Of a stretch of DNA of 5,289 nucleotides, positions 1 through 4,575 are shown one piece after another. Within the stretch, counting starts at the first letter, position 1; each line of letters begins with the position of its first letter. Source of the stretch: Deltaproteobacteria bacterium (GTDB taxonomy: Bacteria; Desulfobacterota; Deferrisomatia; Deferrisomatales; Deferrisomataceae); the NCBI GenBank assembly GCA_013152215.1, contig JAADGT010000350.1, positions 1-5,289 of the forward strand. Reading direction: 5' to 3'. The translations under genes were made by a program, and so were the position numbers. The notes under the pieces were generated by a model. The model worked only from the letters and a program-made list of their open reading frames with translations. It was not told the DNA's origin and searched no databases.

Positions 1-2
1 GG

Positions 3-677
3 GTCGAGGGGCTCGACCGGCTCACCGGCGGGGGGTTCCTGGAGGGGACCGCCACCCTGTTCGTGGGGGAGCCCGGCGCGGGCAAGACCACCTTCTGCCT
101 CCACGCCGCGGCCGCGGCCGCTCGCCGGGGTGAGCCGAGCCTGTTCGTCTCGTTCCAGGAGGACCCCAACCAACTCGCCCGGGCTGCCCAGCGGCTGGGC
201 GTGCCCGCCGACGGGCCGGTGGAGTTCTTCTACACCTCCCCCGTGGAGCTGGGTTCCGACCGCCACGTGCTCGATGTGGCCCGGCGGGCCGAGGCGTGCG
301 GGGCCCGGCTGGTGGCCGTCGACAGCCTGACCGACCTGCGGGCCGGCACCGGCGACCGGTACCTGGCCTTCGCCTACTCCTTGGTCCAGCACTTCAAAGA
401 CCGCCGGGTGAGCCTCGTGATGACCTTGGAGTCCAGCGATCTCTTCGGCACCGTGAGGATCTCGGGGGTGGGGATTTCCCACGTGGCCGACAACGTGGTG
501 CTCCTGCGTTACCTGGAGGAGGATGGGCGGCTGGGCATGGCCCTCACGGTGCTGAAGGCCCGGGGCATCGAGCACTCCCGGGACATCGTGCGCTACGCCG
601 TGGACACCCGCGGGATCCGGGTGCTGGGCCGGCTCGAACCGGGCCGGCGGGCGTTCGAGGGGGGGGGAGGTGGCTGA
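3..677 (+). CDS. KaiC/GvpD/RAD55-family RecA-like ATPase (5' end outside window)
   Basis: Cytoplasmic P-loop ATPase of the KaiC-like (COG0467) group; such proteins act as ATP-driven switches that pass signals to kinases. The frame is open from the window edge: a GLDRLTGGG segment precedes the P-loop as in KaiC, so the true start lies upstream and the GTG at 63 (inside the Walker A strand) is not the start. Visible motifs: Walker A GEPGAGKT at 66-89; SFQEDPNQL at 150-176, where KaiC usually has a catalytic Glu pair but the first Glu is Gln here; Walker B VAVDS with Asp at 321-323; and a KaiC-like tail (VADNVVLLRY, then LKARGIEHSRD, then DTRGIRVLG). About 224 residues are seen, one RecA domain; a second domain upstream cannot be excluded. 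No Ser/Thr autophosphorylation pair like that of KaiC CII is apparent. The C-terminus runs into a Gly stretch encoded by a G9 run, and the stop overlaps the kinase gene by 8 bp, implying co-transcription. Confidence 0.9.
   Translation, partial: VEGLDRLTGGGFLEGTATLFVGEPGAGKTTFCLHAAAAAARRGEPSLFVSFQEDPNQLARAAQRLGVPADGPVEFFYTSPVELGSDRHVLDVARRAEACGARLVAVDSLTDLRAGTGDRYLAFAYSLVQHFKDRRVSLVMTLESSDLFGTVRISGVGISHVADNVVLLRYLEEDGRLGMALTVLKARGIEHSRDIVRYAVDTRGIRVLGRLEPGRRAFEGGGGG
659..667 (+). repeat. G9 homopolymer at the ATPase/kinase gene junction
   Basis: Nine consecutive G encode the terminal glycines of the KaiC-like protein and lie just before the kinase GTG at 670. Loss of one G, or an equivalent one-base slip, moves the ATPase reading frame into the kinase frame with no stop between, giving an in-frame fusion. 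The purine-rich stretch is also the only Shine-Dalgarno-like sequence for the kinase. Homopolymeric G runs are common slippage sites; no slippage is shown here. Confidence 0.75.
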
Positions 678-2193
678 GCATGCCGCGTCCGCCATGGGCC
701 GGGTGGTGCGGGCCCTCAGGTCTGCCCGCAGTCCGGCCGAGGCCTCCGAGGCGTTTGTTGCGTCTCTGGAGCCCCTGTGTGGCCAGCGGGTGTATGCGGT
801 GTTCTTGGCCCGGCCAGCCGGTGAGACCCTGGAGGCGGTGGTGTGGTGGGGCGCGGGGCGGCGGCCCGACCCCCTTCCCATGGGGTTGGATCCCCTGCCG
901 TTTCTCCGCCGTGCCGCAGGGCTCGGGCCGGACGAGCCGTTGCGGATGTTCCCTCTGTATCTGGACGCCCCCGGCCGCCTGCTGGGGTTTTTCGCGTGCG
1001 GGGGAACCCCCTGCCCCCACTGCGCCGGGTCCGAGCCGCTGTGCGACTCCTTGGCCGACGTGCTGACTTTGCATCTCCAGCGGGCCGAGGAGCTGGCCGC
1101 GGCCCTGGAGCGGGAGGCCCGGGCCGTGGACCTGCAACGGGCCCTGGTGGAGAGCCTCCCCTTGGCCGTGGCCCTGTGCGACGACCAGCGCCGGCTGCTC
1201 ACGGCCAACCGGATGTTTCGTGAGGCCTGCGGGGGTTCGGCTGAGGCCGGCACGCCGGTGACCCGCTTGCTTCCCGACGGGGCCCTGGAGGACGTGGACC
1301 TCGGGGCCTTGCTGGACGAGGCCTTGCGCGGCCACCCCACCTTCCGGCCCCGGGTGCGGCTGGTCCCCTCCCGCGGCAGCCCCCGGGTGGTGAGCCTGTG
1401 GCTCACCCCCTTGCGCGACGGGTGCCTGACCCCGGGGGCCCTGCTAGCCCTGTACGACGTGACCCGGGAGGCCCGCACCGAGGACGCCCTGTCCCGGGCC
1501 CAGCGCATGGAGAGCCTGGGCCGGCTCGCCTCCGGCCTGGCCCACGAGTTCAAGAACCTCTTGATGACCATCCAGGGGAACGCCGAGCTGCTCAACGTAC
1601 ACGGCGATCTGAAGGCCTCGGGCCGGGAACGCATCGATCGGATCTTGTCGGCGTGCGCCCAGGCCTCGGAGCTGGCGTACCGGGTGCTCGCCTTCGGCCG
1701 GGGGTCCCGACCGCGGGCGGAACCCCTTCGCCTCGGCGTGCTGGCGGCGCGTGTGGCGGAGCTGGCCCGTCCGGCCCTGCCCAAGGGGGTGGAGTTCCGG
1801 CTTCCCCAGGATCCCGGACCGGTGGTCGAAGCGGATCCGTCGGGCATGGAGCAGGTGCTCCTGAACCTGCTCCTCAACGCCGGCGAGGCCGCCGGGAAGG
1901 CGGGAACCGTGGTGGTGCGGGTAGGCTCGGAGCCGGGGCGGGCATGGTTCGAGGTGGAGGACGATGGCCCGGGTATGCCGCGGCACGTGGCCGAGCAGGC
2001 GTTCGAGCCGTTCTTCACCACCAAGGAGGAGGGGACCGGCACCGGCCTAGGGCTGGCCGTGGCCTACGGTATCGTGCGCGACCACGGCGGCGAGATCGAG
2101 CTCGACACCGCCCCGGGGCGGGGCTGCCGCTTCCGGGTGTGGCTCCCGTTGGGCCAGCCCCCGGGCGGGGTCAGAACGCCTCGTTCACCGTGA
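670..2193 (+). CDS. Soluble sensor histidine kinase, GAF-like + PAS-like + HisKA + HATPase (NtrB type)
   Basis: Two-component kinase, predicted cytoplasmic since no membrane segment or signal peptide is visible. Order: GAF-like region (about 10-135); coiled-coil linker rich in Ala/Glu/Arg (about 136-158); PAS-like domain (about 158-265, from ESLPLAVALCDDQRRLLTANRMF); HisKA with H-box LASGLAHEFKNLL, phosphoacceptor His292; then HATPase with N box (QVLLNLLLNAGEAA, 395-408), G1 (DDGPGMP, 431-437), F box (FEPFFTTK, 445-452) and G2 (GTGTGLGLA, 455-463). All catalytic motifs are intact. Odd feature: the GAF-like region has Cys110, Cys115, Cys118 and Cys125 (C-x4-CPHC-x6-C), a possible metal or Fe-S site. 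GTG 670 overlaps the ATPase gene; the purine run abuts it, and ATG 694 is an alternative start that loses eight residues. No receiver domain or response regulator lies in the window, so the partner is unknown; the KaiC-like neighbour is the likely upstream input or co-regulator. The 3' end overlaps the opposing barrel gene by 23 bp. Confidence 0.93.
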   Translation: MAEHAASAMGRVVRALRSARSPAEASEAFVASLEPLCGQRVYAVFLARPAGETLEAVVWWGAGRRPDPLPMGLDPLPFLRRAAGLGPDEPLRMFPLYLDAPGRLLGFFACGGTPCPHCAGSEPLCDSLADVLTLHLQRAEELAAALEREARAVDLQRALVESLPLAVALCDDQRRLLTANRMFREACGGSAEAGTPVTRLLPDGALEDVDLGALLDEALRGHPTFRPRVRLVPSRGSPRVVSLWLTPLRDGCLTPGALLALYDVTREARTEDALSRAQRMESLGRLASGLAHEFKNLLMTIQGNAELLNVHGDLKASGRERIDRILSACAQASELAYRVLAFGRGSRPRAEPLRLGVLAARVAELARPALPKGVEFRLPQDPGPVVEADPSGMEQVLLNLLLNAGEAAGKAGTVVVRVGSEPGRAWFEVEDDGPGMPRHVAEQAFEPFFTTKEEGTGTGLGLAVAYGIVRDHGGEIELDTAPGRGCRFRVWLPLGQPPGGVRTPRSP

Positions 2194-3301
2194 CGATGGG
2201 GGCGGCTCCGAAGCGGGAGACGCCCACGTCCAGCCGCAGGTTCATGCGGTTCTCGGGGTCCAGGGCGAACCGCAGGCCCGCACCGCCGGAGACGAGGATT
2301 CCCCTCAACCCGAACCCCCGGAGGCTGGGAGCCACCTCTCCTGCCCCGGCAAAGAGTACGCCCGCGAACCGGGCTCCCAGGGGAACCCGGTACTCCACCT
2401 GGGCCGTGACCAGGTTCCGGTCCCGGAACCTGCCTTCGTACAGTCCCCGCATGTTCACGGGCCCGCCCATCTCGGCCAACCGAAAGAACGGGGGCCGGCC
2501 ATGGGTGACCACCCCCGTGACCTGGGTGGCCAGCACGTGGTCTCGCCACGGCGACACGAACCCCCTCAGGTCCACGGTGATGCGGGTGAACGGAAACTCC
2601 CCCAAAGGCCGGCTCACGTACCGTACCACCCGCAGCGTGTGGTACGCCCCTGACGTCGGCCAGAACTCCTGATCCCGGGTATCCCACTCCAGCAGCCCGC
2701 CGGCCCCCACCACGTCGCCCCCGCGGCTGCCCCGGAACGCCTCCCGAGCGAGGAACCCCCCGGTCTCCACGTCGGAGATCGTCGTGAACGACAGGTCCAC
2801 CGCCGGGCCGGCCCGCAGCGGTCCCCAGAATCGACGGAGGAGGGCCGCATCGAGCGAGACCGTGCGGCGGTTGAAGTCCTCCTCGTCCTCGTCGGACACG
2901 CCTCTGCCAACCCCCCAGAACGTGCTGGGCCACTCGTTGAACGCGGCCGAGAACCGAAGGAGATACCGGCCGTCCCGGAGGTACAGCGAGGGGCTGACGG
3001 CGAGGTTGTACTGGGACCGGAGGGTGTAGAAGGCCACACCGATCATGCTGCTGGGCCGGACCTCGGTTCCGTCGCCGGGCCACCGGAACGCCCGCACCAC
3101 CATTCCGCCGAAGGCGAGGCTCGTCTCGTCGGTATAGAAGGCGATCGGCAGCACCGAGACCTTCCGGGGGGGAGACGGGGATGCGGGGGCGGGTGGCTCC
3201 GCCCGGGCCGGCCGGGTCGCTGCCAGCGTCAGCAGCACCGCGACCCATGCCCGACAGAGGGTTGAGCCCCGGTTTCGGCTCGGTTTGTTGCGGGGGGTCA
3301 A
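2171..3301 (-). CDS. Omp85/BamA-TamA-type outer-membrane beta-barrel protein without POTRA domains
   Basis: A 376-aa exported protein predicted to sit in the outer membrane. The N-terminus has basic residues, a hydrophobic core (WVAVLLTLAA) and a signal peptidase I site ARA before Glu35, then a Pro-rich linker and directly the barrel (from about residue 48, VSVLPIAFYTDETSLAFGG). Residues 284-296 (MRGLYEGRFRDRN) match the VRGF/Y-type loop motif of the bacterial surface antigen (PF01103) family, followed by LVTAQVEYRVPL; the chain ends in Phe, as a barrel insertion signal should. At about 340 mature residues it fits a 16-strand barrel with no room for POTRA repeats, so it is not BamA itself; its transport or structural role is unknown. 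Start: TTG at 3301 shares TG with the comFB stop (TTGA), suggesting translational coupling. Upstream extension of the frame would read through comFB and gives a Pro/Gly/Arg-rich, non-protein-like sequence. No better ATG or GTG precedes the signal peptide. Confidence 0.85.
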   Translation of the reverse strand: MTPRNKPSRNRGSTLCRAWVAVLLTLAATRPARAEPPAPASPSPPRKVSVLPIAFYTDETSLAFGGMVVRAFRWPGDGTEVRPSSMIGVAFYTLRSQYNLAVSPSLYLRDGRYLLRFSAAFNEWPSTFWGVGRGVSDEDEEDFNRRTVSLDAALLRRFWGPLRAGPAVDLSFTTISDVETGGFLAREAFRGSRGGDVVGAGGLLEWDTRDQEFWPTSGAYHTLRVVRYVSRPLGEFPFTRITVDLRGFVSPWRDHVLATQVTGVVTHGRPPFFRLAEMGGPVNMRGLYEGRFRDRNLVTAQVEYRVPLGARFAGVLFAGAGEVAPSLRGFGLRGILVSGGAGLRFALDPENRMNLRLDVGVSRFGAAPIVTVNEAF

Positions 3302-3810
3302 CGATTCCCACCCAACCTCTGTAGGGCCTCCAGCAGCCGGGGGGCCGGGTCGTCCACCAAAGGGACTCGCTCGGGATGCCACTCGGGTTTTTGGGCCGTG
3401 GTGGCCAGCGCCTCGTCCACCCGCGAAGCCACCAGCGTGCCCAGCTCCGCCTCGGCCCGGCGCCGCTGGAACGCGGCCCCCTCCAGGCTGGTGGCGTACA
3501 GGGGCGGCAGCCGGTTCAGGGCGTAGGCCATGATGTCGTGAAGGTTGGTCCGTACCGCCCGGAGCACCGCGGGGTCCTCGCACCGGCGCTCCACCTCGGC
3601 CCACACCAGTTCTTCCATGATGTTCCGGTACCGGCTGGCGGCCGGGATCCGGACCTCGCCGGTTTCGAGCGCTTCGCGGAGCCGATTCAGCATCCGGATT
3701 TCCTCCGACCCCGCTCGCCCCTCTTCCAGGTGCCGGAGGATCGCCATGGCCTGGTCGGGCGGGCACACGCCGCTCTCCAGCACGGCCTCCACGGTTCGCT
3801 TCAGGTCCAT
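3298..3810 (-). CDS. ComFB-domain protein (late competence development protein family), putative cyclic dinucleotide receptor
   Basis: A 170-aa cytoplasmic protein. Residues about 60-138 match the ComFB family (PF10719): YRNIMEELVWAEVERR, then LHDIMAYALNRLPPLYATS, then a helical tail ending in LVASRVDEALATT. Residues 1-58 form a helical extension absent from minimal ComFB proteins, and 140-170 are a charged, Pro-containing tail. Family knowledge: ComFB is named from the Bacillus subtilis comF operon, and cyanobacterial members bind c-di-GMP/c-di-AMP and affect pili and motility. Cys-rich segments seen in many members between the two core helices are missing here; only Cys16 and Cys77 remain, so zinc binding is unlikely. 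The start is ATG 3810, set by GAGGAG eight bases upstream. It is the first gene of an operon with the outer-membrane barrel and lies 32-45 bp downstream of a sigma-28-like promoter, which suggests co-expression with motility genes. The family call is firm; ligand binding is inferred. Confidence 0.8.
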   Translation of the reverse strand: MDLKRTVEAVLESGVCPPDQAMAILRHLEEGRAGSEEIRMLNRLREALETGEVRIPAASRYRNIMEELVWAEVERRCEDPAVLRAVRTNLHDIMAYALNRLPPLYATSLEGAAFQRRRAEAELGTLVASRVDEALATTAQKPEWHPERVPLVDDPAPRLLEALQRLGGNR

Positions 3811-3818
3811 GGTCCAAA

Positions 3819-3824
3819 CTCCTC
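3819..3824 (-). promoter_or_regulatory. Ribosome binding site of the ComFB-domain gene
   Basis: GAGGAG on the minus strand, eight bases before ATG 3810. It fixes that start over the much longer open frames running through the intergenic region. Confidence 0.8.
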
Positions 3825-3847
3825 ACACTCGCAGGGGAATGGATTCT

Positions 3848-3876
3848 GGATCGGCCGTCCGCGGCAGGCCCTTGAA
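3848..3876 (-). promoter_or_regulatory. Sigma-28 (FliA)-like promoter for the comFB-omp operon
   Basis: On the minus strand: TTCAAG (3876-3871), 15 nt, GCCGATCC (3855-3848). GCCGAT is the hallmark of the flagellar sigma-28 -10 element and TCAAG a common -35 form in proteobacteria outside the enterics. Transcription would start near 3842, giving a leader of about 32 nt that contains the GAGGAG ribosome site. The element order, spacing and -10 sequence are identical to those of the divergent plus-strand site at 3907-3935, which makes chance unlikely. It predicts expression of the operon with late flagellar/chemotaxis genes. Confidence 0.75.
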
Positions 3877-3897
3877 CGCCCGGCTCGGTGTTCTTCG

Positions 3898-3935
3898 AAA
3901 AAAATTCTCAAGCCCCGCCGTGGGGCTGCCGATCC
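3898..3935 (+). promoter_or_regulatory. Sigma-28 (FliA)-like promoter, rightward, with A-rich upstream element
   Basis: CTCAAG (3907-3912), 15 nt, GCCGATCC (3928-3935) on the plus strand, with an A7-TT stretch (3898-3906) directly upstream. That stretch stands out in this GC-rich sequence and could act as an UP element or help melting. The predicted start is near 3941. The first real gene to the right begins at 4126, but two intrinsic terminators lie between, so the promoter appears to drive a short RNA rather than the thioesterase gene. It is the divergent twin of the comFB promoter at 3848-3876. Confidence 0.72.
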
Positions 3936-3973
3936 ATGGGCTGAAGGCGATATGGGCGGGGCGGCCCGGGCCG

Positions 3974-4023
3974 GGACACGGAGGTGCCGGCGAGCCCCGT
4001 CCGGGCGGGAAGGACACGGAGGT
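3974..4023 (+). repeat. Direct repeat GGACACGGAGGT, two exact copies
   Basis: Exact 12-base copies at 3974-3985 and 4012-4023, 38 bases apart start to start, in non-coding DNA. Each contains ACANGGANGT and each falls across a predicted hairpin loop. As DNA the pair could instead be a tandem operator; the hairpin placement and location between promoter and terminator favour an RNA role. Confidence 0.8.
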
Positions 4024-4039
4024 CCGTCCCTCCCTTTTT
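4003..4039 (+). terminator. Intrinsic terminator ending the predicted small RNA
   Basis: An 11-bp GC-rich stem (GGG/CCC, GGGA/TCCC, GGAC/GTCC, separated by single mismatches at 4006/4031 and 4011/4026) closes on loop ACGGAG and is followed at once by TTTTT (4035-4039) and a pyrimidine stretch. The T-run is on the plus strand only, which sets the direction. Confidence 0.7.
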
Positions 4040-4070
4040 CCTCTCCGCCCTGGCCTCGCGATGCCGACGG

Positions 4071-4079
4071 TGACACAAT
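4071..4079 (+). promoter_or_regulatory. Possible extended -10 promoter for the thioesterase-nitroreductase operon
   Basis: TGACACAAT matches TGnTATAAT in the TG and four of six -10 bases. A -35 is poor (CTGGCC at 4050-4055, 18-nt spacer, three of six). Predicted start near 4086, inside the left arm of the adjoining terminator, so the new transcript would not form that hairpin. Some promoter is needed here because two terminators separate the operon from the upstream sigma-28-like site. Confidence 0.35.
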
Positions 4080-4105
4080 GGCGGCCCCGAAAGGGTCGCC
4101 TTTTT
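4080..4105 (+). terminator. Intrinsic terminator just upstream of the thioesterase gene
   Basis: Eight base pairs, GGCGGCCC (4080-4087) with GGGTCGCC (4093-4100) including one G-U pair, loop CGAAA, then TTTTT (4101-4105). It ends only 20 bases before the start codon of the thioesterase. It could back up the small-RNA terminator at 4003-4039, or act as an attenuator if transcription enters from upstream. Confidence 0.75.
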
Positions 4106-4112
4106 CACGTTC

Positions 4113-4118
4113 GGGAGG
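4113..4118 (+). promoter_or_regulatory. Ribosome binding site of the thioesterase gene
   Basis: GGGAGG seven bases before ATG 4126, directly after the terminator T-run. It decides the start; the long upstream open frame lacks any comparable site. Confidence 0.8.
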
Positions 4119-4125
4119 AACCTCC

Positions 4126-4575
4126 ATGGAGCGCGCCCGGCGCCGCAACGAGCTCCTTCGCCTGTTCCACGAGCGGGCCCCCATCGCCAGGACCTTCGGG
4201 ATGCGCCTGGCGTTCGACGATCGGGATCGGGCCGTCGTCACGCTACCATACCACCGGGGTCTCGACCACGGCCTGGGGGGCATCCACGGAGGGGTCTACG
4301 CCACGCTGCTCGACTCCGCGGGTTGGTTCGCCTGCGCCGTGGCCCGGACCGAGCGGTGCTGGATCGTCACCTCGGAGATGTCGGTCCACTTCCTCCGGCC
4401 GGCGAGGCGCGTGGGCCTGCGGGCGGTGGGCGAGGTGCTCAAAGCCGGCCGCCGCCAGGACGTGGCCCAGATGCACCTGTGGGACGAGGCCGGAGAGCTG
4501 GTGGGCCACGCCACGGGCACGTTCCTCGTGCTGCCCCACATCCCCCGGGACGAATCCGAAGGAGGACGGTCATGA
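4126..4575 (+). CDS. PaaI/YbgC-like hotdog-fold thioesterase
   Basis: A 149-aa cytoplasmic enzyme of the 4HBT/PaaI hotdog superfamily, which hydrolyses acyl-CoA or aromatic acyl-CoA thioesters as dimers or tetramers; the substrate cannot be told from sequence. Visible signature: GLGGIHGGVYATLLDSAG (49-66), the HGG-x4-LLD motif of the central helix, with Asp63 in the place of the PaaI catalytic acid. The usual upstream Asn position is His48 or Gly49 here. Strand segments follow in MSVHFLRPARR (85-95) and AVGEVLKAGRRQDVAQMHLWDEAGE. Length is normal for the family. The start is ATG 4126 with GGGAGG; an upstream frame open to 3376 is antisense to comFB and not coding. Its stop overlaps the nitroreductase start (ATGA), so the two products are probably made together and may act on one CoA-linked or quinone/aromatic pathway, which is inference only. 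Confidence 0.9.
   Translation: MERARRRNELLRLFHERAPIARTFGMRLAFDDRDRAVVTLPYHRGLDHGLGGIHGGVYATLLDSAGWFACAVARTERCWIVTSEMSVHFLRPARRVGLRAVGEVLKAGRRQDVAQMHLWDEAGELVGHATGTFLVLPHIPRDESEGGRS
4559..4565 (+). promoter_or_regulatory. Ribosome binding site of the nitroreductase gene
   Basis: A full-consensus AAGGAGG six bases before ATG 4572, inside the last codons of the thioesterase gene. It excludes the in-frame GTG far upstream at 4323. Confidence 0.9.

Larger units (their letters stand above)
3941..4039 (+). ncRNA. Predicted small RNA of about 100 nt with two GGA-loop hairpins (CsrA/RsmA-binding type)
   Basis: The RNA is bounded by a sigma-28-like promoter (start near 3941) and an intrinsic terminator (T5 at 4035-4039). 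Hairpin 1: arms GCCGG (3970-3974) and CCGGC (3987-3991), a two-base bulge on the 5' side, inner stem CAC/GTG and loop GGAG (3980-3983). Hairpin 2: stem GGAC (4012-4015)/GTCC (4022-4025) with loop ACGGAG, extended by GGGA/TCCC (4007-4010/4027-4030) and GGG/CCC (4003-4005/4032-4034) across single mismatches; it doubles as the terminator. Both loops contain GGA within ACACGGAGGT, which fits the CsrA consensus ACANGGANGT at every fixed position. The stems differ while the loop region is kept. No credible small ORF is present: ATG 3936 is upstream of the predicted start and stops after two codons, and ATG 3952 simply runs into the thioesterase frame. Function as a CsrA sponge is inferred; a cis-acting leader is the alternative. 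Confidence 0.55.

Noticed and set aside
544..1335. Minus-strand open frame of 263 codons opposite the kinase
   Set aside because: Gln/Pro/Gly/His-rich with no domain logic; a high-GC shadow of the clearly coding plus strand.
1398..2672. Plus-strand frame of 424 codons across the kinase and barrel genes
   Set aside because: Runs in the wrong frame through one gene and antisense through another; Arg/Pro/Gly-rich and without motifs.
3302..3826. Upstream extension of the barrel gene to 3826
   Set aside because: It would read through the whole ComFB gene in another frame with low-complexity Arg/Gly/Pro sequence; a signal peptide begins right after TTG 3301.
4051..4065. Sigma-54-like TGGC...TGCC element upstream of the thioesterase
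   Set aside because: The GG-to-GC distance is one base short of the strict -24/-12 spacing and the TTGC element is incomplete.
3376..4125. Extension of the thioesterase by 250 residues
   Set aside because: The extension is antisense to comFB and crosses a promoter and two terminators; ATG 4126 has its own ribosome site and gives a full-length hotdog protein.
3936..4125. Small ORFs from ATG 3936 and ATG 3952
   Set aside because: The first stops after two codons; the second has no ribosome site and only merges into the thioesterase frame.
3811..4125. Riboswitch such as c-di-GMP type I, considered because of the ComFB neighbour
   Set aside because: The conserved core and tetraloop-receptor elements of that class are not seen; the hairpins present are explained by the GGA loops and terminators.
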